Part shown: one piece after another, positions 52,281-61,158 of the stretch
Position numbering within the stretch: position 1 is the stretch's first letter
Layout of the letters: each line of letters starts with the position of its first letter
NCBI GenBank assembly: GCA_033439255.1
Contig: CM065878.1
Coordinates: forward strand, 62,001-126,000
Direction of reading: 5' to 3'
Source: Hericium rajendrae
Taxonomy: Eukaryota; Basidiomycota; Agaricomycetes; Russulales; Hericiaceae
Length of the DNA: 64,000 bases
Translations under genes and position numbers: made by a program
The notes under the pieces: generated by a model
Database searches by the model: none
Seen by the model: the letters and a program-made list of their open reading frames with translations, nothing else
What the model was told of the DNA's origin: nothing

Positions 52281-54977
52281 CATCAGATAAATGTGTAAGT
52301 GGTACATAGCTCTATAAAGTCTATATAGATTTCATAGTTCCATAGCACTGCCCTTTTCTCTATAGCCAGCATAGCTAAAGGGGAATGCTATGTAGTGCTA
52401 TGAAGCTAAAGGGTGATGCTATGAAGTGCTATGATAGCTATAATAGCTAACTATGTAGCTATGATAGTCTAGCTAGCTATGAAAGCTATAAGTGTCTATG
52501 AAAGCGGGGAAAGCTATAAGGCTTATGTGTCTTATATATTCTACATTCAGTATGTGTCTCATATATCTTACATTTAATATGTGTCTTACATATTCTATAT
52601 TCAATATCATATTAAAGCAATAAAATCTGTTGAAACTATGAATATTTTTTACAGTCATATCAGAATTAGTAACATATGATCACACAAGTATAAACTATTT
52701 CAATGCATTAAGAGTATATTGATATCATAAAAACTAATACTAATTAAAAAGCAAAAACATAAGTAAGAAAGTAAGAAAGTAAGAAATAAGATAAGATAAG
52801 ATAAGTAGTACAAGATAAGATAAGTAGTACAAGATAAGATAAGATAAGATAAGTAATCAAAGGTAAAAAAAAAACATTAGTCTTGAAAGATAAAGATAAC
52901 ACATGAAAACTTACCAAAGTAACAAAAAGCGAAATCTGAAAGACAACTCAAAAGATATTAGTATTAGTATGAGCAATAAGAAAAAACAATGAAAGGTTAC
53001 CTTAAAGACAACGAACAAAGTAAAGAATGATGACGAGCAAGCAAAGCACGTCGACGAAGGCGTCGACGTGGCAAGAGACAATGGGAGTTAAAGAGCAAGA
53101 GGCAACGCGTGTCACGCGAGCCTTATATACGAATCCCGGGCGGAGCTGGGATTTGTGGTTGCTGGGCGCTTGCCGAGCGTCGCGTCAGAGACTGGGTGCT
53201 AGACTTTATTATGTTGATGCTGCTGCTCAGCAATTCACGGTGCAGTAGATACATAGAATCCTCATTAATTCTGGTTTACTGTATGATCTATCATAGTATT
53301 CTTTTTCTCTGAATTGTTACGATTTTACTTGGTTTGTTAAAGCTCGAACAACGTAGCTTCACTCGTTCGGTGGCTGTAAGCACCGAATGCGCGTCGAAGT
53401 CAGTCTTGTCCCTACCACCCTCACTCCCCTGTCTCGCCCATTCGCCATCCCTCTTCTCGCTCCCATCGGATCGAACACCGGAGGAGGATAGTCAGATGCC
53501 GAGGGCCTCAAAGGTAAGTAAAAAAAGTCTCAATTCATCTATTCATACTAATCTAGAGAGTATCGCTCGTTCGACGAGCGATACTCTCGACTTCTTTCGT
53601 CCTCCCGCGCCCTCATCCCCTCTCGCCTCTGACTGCCACCTATCCCGCAACACCCTGCCCTCCGCTGACCTCGCCGCCATGCCGCCTCGCCGCCACGTCG
53701 TGTCGCCGCCACGTCGTGTCGCCGCCACGTTGCTAGCACCCAGCACGTCGCCTCCAACGACCATGATCAGCGGAGTGCGCACGGTCGTCCGCGACCCGGG
53801 ACGGGCACGCCAGCGCACGCACGTCGCGCGGAGCCCTGTCCGTCCTCGCGACGTCTACGCCATCGCGCCTCGCGTGCACGCCTGCCGCATTGCGCACGGG
53901 CTCGCGGTAGCCCGACGTTTCGTGCCTGGCCCTGCGCCTCGTGCACGGCCCCGCCACCCTCGACCCTCGCCCACGCCCCTCCACGTGCCTCGCGCTTTCT
54001 GCGTGCAGGTTACCGTGTCACGCACGAACCTGCGGCAGTCTAGTGCCTCGCGCACGGGCCCGTGGCCGCCCGACACTTTGCGCACGGACCTGCCACCCTC
54101 GACGCCTCACGCACGCCCTCGATGCCTCATGCACGCCCTCGGCGTCTCGCGCACAGACCCTGCGCCTTGCGTGCAGGCTGCCGCCTCACGCACGAGCCCG
54201 TGGCAACCCAGTGCTTCGCGCACGGGCCCGCCGCCCTCGACGCTTCGCCCACGTGCCCTGCGCGCCTTGCGTCTCCTGCACGCAGGCATGACGCATCGCA
54301 CACGAGCCCACGGTGGCCCAAGATCTTGCGCACGGGCCCCGCGCCTGCGTACAGGCCCGCCGCCTGGCGTACGGGCCCCGCACCTCCTGTGCGCACGTCT
54401 GCCGCATTGTGCACGGGCCCGCTGCCACCCAGCGCCTCGTGCACGCCCCGTTGTGCCTCGCGCATGGCCCTCCCGTCTCGCGCGCGCAGGCCTGCCGCGC
54501 CTCGTGCGTGTGCGCCTCGTGTCACGCACGTCGGCCAGTGCGCGCACTCTCGTGTACGGGCCCCGGGCCCGCGACGGCCTCCCGCGCCGTGGATGCATGC
54601 CCGCATTGGCCCTAATTACTTATTTACTTTTAATATAGTAGAATTAGCTGTTGTTTATTACTCCTGAGCCCATAATTTAAATATATTTTCAACCTAGACA
54701 ATTGGCTTAAGGTGCTCTTGCCTTAGTATATTTTGGGGTTCTAGGTATGGTATGATAGGAATCATAGCATTGATAGCAACCCTATAATGTTATATAGCTA
54801 GCATAGCTGTCACTCAAAACTACATAGCTCTATATACCCACCACCAACAGCTATAGAACCTATGATAGGTCTTATAGAGCTATAAAGCTGTGCTGCCAAA
54901 ATACATAGAGTGCATAGAACTATCATAGGAGCCATAACATTGGCTAGAAGCTATGTAGAAAACTGATTTTTCTGATG
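52281..54977 (+). mobile_element. CATCWG-TIR element, copy F (2,697 bp, best preserved)
   Basis: Termini CATCAGATAAAT and TTTTTCTGATG. The flanks read CT and CA, so the 2-bp duplication is not clean here. Order: CATAG tract; three 29-bp ATGTGTCT... units (52520-52610); AGATA runs; minus-strand TTTCGCTTTTTGTTAC followed by GTAAG near 52915-52930; TATA-like CCTTATATAC at 53121; plus-strand stem TTCGGTGGCTGTAAGCACCGAA near 53365; intron-like 53514-53555 (GTAAGT ... TACTAAT ... AG); hairpin 53556-53588; GC tract 53590-54610 still full of CGCGCACG; and a CATAG tract. The 434-codon frame at 53334-54638 is Arg/Pro/Ala repeat text open on both strands and is not called. Confidence 0.85.
53556..53588 (+). 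repeat. Conserved hairpin of copy F
   Basis: Perfect 15-bp stem GAGAGTATCGCTCGT / ACGAGCGATACTCTC with loop TCG, beginning the base after the AG of the intron-like segment. Confidence 0.93.
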
Positions 54978-55850
54978 CACTTCTCTCTCTCTTGTTTTAT
55001 TGTAAGTCCATTATTCTTTTGTTCTCATCTCTTTTCAAGTTAGAAGGGTGTGAGAGAAGGCTACAAGAGTGATACTGGTACATTGTATGTATGTTTGTTT
55101 TTATTTTATTGGTTGTTTCAGTGCTGACATGCTTGCTCATCTGCCCCCTACCTGCCTGCTCGCCCACGCAACCATCCACATGCATGCCTGCCTGCTTGCC
55201 TGCTTGCCTGCTCACTTGCCCGATGGCTTGCCCGCTTGCCCAATGGCTTGCCCACAATCTGCTTGCCTGCCTGCTCATCTGCACACCTGCCTGCTCACCT
55301 ATGTACCTTTCCACTTGTTCACATGCTCATCTGCTCATCTGCTTGTTTGCATGCTCGTCCACTTACCTGCTTGCCTACATGCCCATCTACTCACTCACAT
55401 GCCCACCTGCTCACTTGCATGCCTACCTGCTCACTTGCATGTCTGTCTGACCTATGTATGTACTACAGTAGAGGGGGCTGGTGTTTATATATCTGTGAGA
55501 TGACAGCACAAGTGGCCTCATGTAGTATGGAGTAGTGATTAGCTAGCTCATGTTATGTAGTTATTCTTAAATAAAGTTTTTGAATGTTCTGATATATTGC
55601 AATTGAGTGAAATATAAGGATATCAACAGTTGTTTATACATTGAATTGTATAACTACTATAAAGAGATTCATTACTACAGTAGAGACATATTCACTACAG
55701 GTCACTATGGCTTACTATTAGAGCCACAGTAGTAGGGGGGGTCCTACGAGTACTACAGGAGCTACGGGAGCTACAGGTCACTACGGTAGGATTCTGATCA
55801 CTACTGTAGCTCATGGTAGCCCACTGTAGCTCTTCCTGTTTTTCCAGATG
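54978..55850 (+). mobile_element. CATCWG-TIR element, right part of copy J
   Basis: GC-poorer tract of CTGCCTGCTCACTTGC words (55120-55450), a CTACAGTAGC/GTAGC tract (55640-55840) and the terminus GTTTTTCCAGATG ending at 55850, the same end type as copy I. The left part may lie on the other side of copy F, or be lost. The open frames here (for example 55069-55503) are repeat text. Confidence 0.6.
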
Positions 55851-55919
55851 TGGCATGCATGAATGGTAGGTTACTTGCCCCTGAAGCAGGTGCTAAAATA
55901 TCTCATGAGTCACAGTCAT

Positions 55920-57000
55920 TAGCCAATATTAGTGTACTCACAATATAGGCTGTGCATAAACACCTAGAACGGACCCTTGACAAGTTCCCCATACTTCTTA
56001 TATGCCGCATCAAATGTTCTCCCATCGCTCGAGCCAGAGTGGATGCTAACCGAGTATGTGAGTACACGATTGTTCCATTCGATGTCCGTGAGTTACTCAC
56101 GAAAATGCCTCCAATTCCCTGGCCCTTGCAGGGACAGGTGCACTGAACAAGATAGTAACTACGCCCCCCATCTGGGCTGCCATCTTGCGTGCGACATTCG
56201 TCGCTGTGCACGGAAACACATCAATGGCACTACGAATAGGTCAATTTTTGTTTCACCTTGACAATGAAGGTAGACTCACTCTTGGTACTTTTTAGCTTGG
56301 ACAAGTCGTGCCGCCTCCGCCTGGTCATATTTGCCAATCTCAGTGAACTCCTCGACCAACTTGAAATCAGGATCCATGGCCTTCTCGACCAGTCATTTGA
56401 CCTCATCTGACTCATCGACTAGGAGTTCCCCGGCACGCTTGGTATGCCAGGGAGTACTGTGCATGGGTGTCCTGCCATGCTCGACTTCCTCAGCCTGGTA
56501 TGCTTTGTACTGGGGTATGATCACGTCCTTCAGCTTCGAGTCCCAGAACAGGTGCTGATATGCTTGCACCTGAGTGCGCTTGCGCTTGCTGCCAAATTTC
56601 ATAGTTTTCTTGCAGCCTGTCTGACCCTGGACACTTCACGACGAATGGTTTCCGAACCATTGTTTAATGCACTGTGACGTGTTTGATGCATTTTCATTAG
56701 CATCACGACTTGCATATTAATTTTTGGGATATCCTCACCTCTCGAATAGGTGGTTCGTTGCCTTCGGGTGGCTTGTCAGTGTGGGGGAAGTCGTTGAACC
56801 AGCGACTATTGGCCATGGGCCAAAACTTGCCGAGTTTGTTCGCTGCCTTGGCCTCCAGATGCACCGGAATTAATTCACGGAGCACTTTAAGTTCCAGCTT
56901 GTTGGTTCAAGCGTGCTTGGAGTGGCCGCTGTTCTGTCCCGAGTTTGTAGTGTTTTTTCGTGCGTGGCATAGCGTAGAGGTTGCTCGTGAAGGGATACAC
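55920..57000 (-). pseudogene. Decayed multi-exon gene, Agaricomycete-type unknown family
   Basis: Minus-strand exon-like stretches: KAANKLGKFWPMANSRWFND to EPPIR (about 56890-56745, ending at a GTGAGG donor); IKQWFGNHS, then TMKFGSKRKRTQVQAYQHLF, KDVIIPQYKAYQAEEVEHGR and KAMDPDFKLVEEFTEIGKYD (about 56665-56280, ending at GTGAGT); and TDIEWNNRVLTYSVSIHSGS with FDAAYKKYGELVKGPF (about 56090-55955). The FWP..WF..FP / IKQWFGN / QAYQ layout recalls a family that is strongly expanded in Agaricomycetes and has no assigned function (recalled, not checked). Two in-frame TGA codons in the middle exon (at a CGA-like and a TGG-like place) suggest decay. Confidence 0.5.
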
Positions 57001-57233
57001 TCCTCTCGTCCAACGGGCATCCAGCTCCCTCCCATTCGTAGGCCGTGGGACAGCTGTCAAGGGTGAATCTGATATGATGCAAAGGAGGGCTCACCACGCA
57101 GATGTCGTCGAACAATCGTGTCGAAGGTCTGAGTATGGGGAAGTACTGTTACCATTTTTATCATACTCCGTCCTCACATATAGGCCTGCCCAGTGAGCTT
57201 ACCTCCCTTATCCCTTCCTTTCTTCTGTCCTTC

Positions 57234-58539
57234 ATGCCTGAGACCCCTGCTTCCAAGTCTGTTCCTAGCTCCTCTGCCCGTCTCGCCGGGGCAGGTTGTC
57301 CTGCCGTGGATGTTGGCGGGCAGAGGGGTTCTGGCCAGACTTCCACTGGCCAGGGCGCACGAAGCGATCGTCCCCCGCCCCCGACAGTTGAGACCATTAG
57401 TAAGTGTACTAGTTGTAATCATTCATCACGTGCCACATCTGACATGTCTCTAAGCTGATGCCAATGAGGATGAATTGTACAATGCCCCCCCAGCATTCGA
57501 TGATGGGGATTCTGAGGTCAACATCGACAACATCGATGCCACGGAGTTTGAGTGGGTGCCCCCACCTCCTGCACCCCAGCCCCAGCCGCTGTCCCCTCCC
57601 GTGTCGCAGCCCCAGAGTGACGATGGACAGGATGCGAGGATTTATGTCATCACCCATGGTCGCCAGACTGGGATATTTCGTGGATGGTAAGCTCGATGTA
57701 TCCCCCTTAGACCAAAAAGGCATACTCACCATGCTTTCAAGGCACCGGGTCGTGCCTTTGGTCAACGGCTTTTCAAATGCCGTGTTCCAGCGGTACCCTA
57801 CCCGCGAGTCAGCGGACAGCGCTTGGGCTCTCCATCTCAGGCTTCAAGAGGAAGCTCACATCCGAGCTCACTTGGATGCTGCCGAGGCTCGCCACTGTGC
57901 TGCTGAGGAAGCATGCCACCATGCTGAGGAAGTGTGCTGCCGTGCTGCTGAGGAAGCTCACCTCCATGCGGTAGAGGGTGCTCGACTTGCTGAATATATG
58001 CAAGGCCTTGGGCTTGGCAACCAGTTGGGGCCTGGCGGAGCGTCCCCTGCTGCTACTAAGCATGCTGCTACCCCTCATGCCACCACCTCCATCCCTGTTC
58101 CACCACGTGGTGGGACATCCACTCCTTCCACTCAATCCAGCCAGATGACATCTAGCTCATCCGCCTCCCCAAGCACACTTCCAGGGATCTCCGTCAACGT
58201 CAATGTCAATATCCCAGGGCTAAGCCCTGTGCAGAATCATCATGTGTCCGTCGTAAGTATCTGTTGTATCCTACCTGCCTGGTGTGGATGTTGATGTCCA
58301 TCTAGCATTACGGTGATCCCTCGGGGCAAGCCTCCGGGTCCAATGTGGATCCAACGCCCACCGTTGCAGTGCAGGATCCCCCTTGCCATTACTATGCCAT
58401 GGCTCATGGCTACCGCTGTGGTGTCTTCGACACATGGCAGGAAACTGCTCCGCTCGTGTTTGGGTACTTCAGGTCCATGTATAAGAAGTTCCGCACGTGC
58501 GAGGAGGCCGTGGCTTGGCTTGATGACCATCCGTTGTAA
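57234..58539 (+). CDS. Protein with two RNase H1 N-terminal (viroplasmin-like) domains
   Basis: Four exons (57234-57399, 57455-57686, 57742-58252, 58306-58539) with introns of 53-55 nt, all GT...AG, and the reading frame kept throughout; 380 residues. N-terminal 100 residues are Ser/Pro/Asp-rich. Domain 1 (about 118-170): RIYVITHGRQTGIFRGW ... PLVNGFSNAVFQRYPTRESA. An Ala/Glu/His helix-like segment with repeated EEA(C/H)H follows, then a Ser/Thr-rich linker. Domain 2 (about 325-378): HYYAMAHGYRCGVFDTWQET, MYKKFRTCEEAVAWL. In RNase H1 this small fold binds RNA:DNA hybrid; no nuclease domain follows here, so a binding role is inferred. The start was chosen as the Met just after a pyrimidine-rich stretch; an upstream in-frame Met exists at 57102. 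Confidence 0.78.
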
Positions 58540-58989
58540 GTGTTTGCACCCAGGGTGGGGCCTTTCTTTTGATATACATACATACATACATATGACCTCA
58601 ACTCCATCAATGCTTCTGTGTCTGGACACTCCTGATGCTTACATCCCCGGTTTCAACACCGGATATCTCTTTTGTCTACTGCTTGTCTCCCTGTGGCCCT
58701 GTTTACCCACGGCTTATCTATATGTTGTTGCTTGTATCATGGTTCGTACATGTTCATGGCCATTGTAGCCTCTTCCTGTGTCACCCTGTTGCCAATATAA
58801 CTGTGCTCTGCCCCCAATGTGTCTGAACATGAAGTATAAACAAGTGAACCTTCAATTTGAATGGCCTTTTAACTTTGAAGTCGTGCCACGTGACCACAGG
58901 CCAAAACGCCATTCATCTGTATATTGTAGATGACTGGGGACGACAAATCTTGAAAATAATGGTGATGTATCTTCTGTTTTGCCCCAACC

Positions 58990-59830
58990 TTTCAGCAAAT
59001 TTTTAGAATGTGTTTGTCTGCATAATCTGCTTCAGCATCACCTCACGCAGGATACTAAGCGAAATGAGTCAGAGATGCCAGAAGCCACGCCGTGCCACGC
59101 ACTAATGCTTGTCGTCTCTTCCCTCCCTCACCATGACCTATTACATGCGGTATCTTTTAATTCACCTAATTATCTGTCCTCCAGCTCAATGTTTTCTCTT
59201 CTAGGCATCGTCAAGAACATGTAGAGTATCAGTGCAAGTATCATCGCTGCAGTACAAGTGGTCGTTGCAAGATCGGACGAGCAGCGAAGCTTAGAGATGC
59301 AGCCTGCCCAGAAGAGGATGGACCGTCTTCCCTTTTTACAGGGCCTGGTGTGTAAGTACTCGCTACGTAGAATCCTTCTTGTCACTGACATGTCCTTCCT
59401 TTTGGCAGCAATTCAATCATATCGCGGTTGGGCAGCCGTGACCCGTCTCATACCCAAGAGATGGCACAGGACGAAGAGCGCCGATGGGACGAGTTGCTGA
59501 CACTTCGTGAGTCACTCAAAGAGAAATACAAGGATGCTTGGAAGAGAAGCAAGCTGAGCTTATTAAGTGTCGCAAAGGATGTCCCACTGATTTAAGTGTG
59601 GTCCACGGTCTATGCCATCTCATCGCTGTGTATCATCAAGAGCTCGAACATGTTGACCAAGCGGAGTCCATGTATAGGTGGAGGGCTGAGGCACGGCATC
59701 TTATCTGGGTTGGTGCTTGGTACATGCTCATTCATCGCATTTGCGGCCGTGCTGATCTTCCTTCAGTGTTCACAGGTTGTTCTTTCAGTGCCATTATCAT
59801 TTTTGATTTTGGGCTCATACGATCCATAGT
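58990..59830 (+). CDS. Probable spliced gene of unknown function, partly decayed
   Basis: Plausible exons: about 58996-59147 (FLECVCLHNLLQHHLTQDTK), about 59205-59347 after a TTCTCTTCTAG acceptor (RQEHVEYQCKYHRCSTSGRC, a His/Cys-rich stretch), and from about 59408 after GGCAG (SNSIISRLGSRDPSHTQEMA, EERRWDELLTLRESLKEKYK). From about 59540 a neighbouring frame carries a coiled-coil-like text (EEKQAELIKCRKGCPTDLSV, HQELEHVDQAESMYRWRAEA), so either a tiny intron or a frameshift lies near 59515-59545. No family recognised; exon borders are uncertain. Confidence 0.35.
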
Positions 59831-60589
59831 GTGCGAGATGATTTCATTTGGCGATGTGCCTTACCAACTTACCAACTTCGTTGTGTACTGTGTCACGTCT
59901 TTTATGCTAGTCTGAGCTGTCATTATGAAGTCTTTGAAATTATCTCATCTGCTTAGTTCAATAACTACATTTTATTGACTTGTTCAAAGCAAGATACGCC
60001 CAGATAATAAGTCTTGACGCAGCAGTTGACATCAGATGCATAATATGTTTTAGTCATCACAAATCACGGTCATGTGCCTCGTCACTCCACGGGGCACAAG
60101 TCGGTCAATGAAGTACTACCCAGGATGCTTGCGCAGACTCCTCCCGACCTCCTGACCTATTCTCCGTCAACACACACATGGGTCGCAAGCGCAAGCACAA
60201 TGATGTTCCAGTCGTGGTGCCTATGGGTGGTGTCTGGGCAATGGAGCATCCTACCAAACGCCTGCCTACTTGTGGTACACTGAGTGCTGTTCCCCGCACT
60301 TCGATCTCTCATCGACATGTCACCCTCAATGTGCCACAGCAGAAACAACAGAGACCAACTCAGTGTTAAGAACTGTATGTTTCATTTTCTTAACTTGACA
60401 TCACTCCTTTTGACATCCCCACCATGGTCGATGCCCCGTTGCTCTATTCCCTTTATTTAACCATATCTACATGCATGCATGGATGCTATCACACTGCCTC
60501 AATCCACTATCCATTTCCATCATGATCATTGCAGTGCTACCACACAATACATTGACTTTCACCGCAACCTATGGGTCAGACAAAAGTGG
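59831..60589 (+). other. Intergenic; one short exon-like stretch at 60178-60369
   Basis: 60178-60369 is open for 63 codons from ATG with MGRKRKHNDVPVVVPMGGVW as start, a basic N-terminus that could be the first exon of a lost gene. Nothing matching follows downstream. The rest shows no gene. Confidence 0.3.
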
Positions 60590-60910
60590 CCTAAGGCCGT
60601 AAGTTACGGACTGGTCAAAGCCAGCTGGAATCACCGTTTTTGGTCCGTAAGCCACGAACCAGCTGGATTTGGGAATAGACCGTAGGTTACGGGTCGGCTT
60701 GCATAGATATGTACCGCAGTCTACGGTGCAGCTCGGTCACCCATATTTAATGCCTCGCAAACTACGGCCCAGCTCAACTGGCCTCGTCCCTGTCCGGATT
60801 CACCAGCCCGGTCTCGGACCACTGCATGCACATTCGGACTCGGACTCAGACTCGGATTCGGACTTATATTATTCGGACTAGGGTTCGGATTCGGACTCGG
60901 AATTTCAGAT
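60590..60910. repeat. Pseudo-palindromic minisatellite and TCGGAC repeat
   Basis: 60590-60780: five variants of CCGTAAGTTACGG (for example CCGTAGGTTACGG, CCGCAGTCTACGG) spaced 35-48 bp, mostly followed by CAGCTGG- or CAGCTCGG-like words. 60838-60905: TCGGACTCGGACTCAGACTC-type hexamer repeat, with a short run after 60905. Confidence 0.7.
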
Positions 60911-61158
60911 TCTCAGATCCTTAGGCCTCGGACTTATGCTCAAATCTGGCTGCAGATTCGGATTCACTCAACGGACTTGGGCCAACCGGTTTCAGCGTGC
61001 AATGGACCGGTATACGAGAATCAGAATACAATTGTATTGTCTGCGGACTACTACTTTCTCAGCCGGACTATCCACACGATGAAGGGAACTACTGATAAAC
61101 GTGCACGAGAATCCATGCCTGACTAAATAAAATGTAAATAATGAGGAACTGACTGTGA

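Noticed and set aside
53334-54638. 434-codon open frame in copy F, and similar long frames at 626-1192, 8140-9053, 11930-12643 and 23141-24589
   Set aside because: They lie in GC-rich minisatellite tracts that are open in several frames on both strands; residues are repetitive Arg/Pro/Ala/Cys/His with no domain, and no two copies give similar proteins.
52279-54979. Clean 2-bp target duplication for copy F
   Set aside because: Flanking bases are CT and CA; one may have mutated, but it does not count as evidence.
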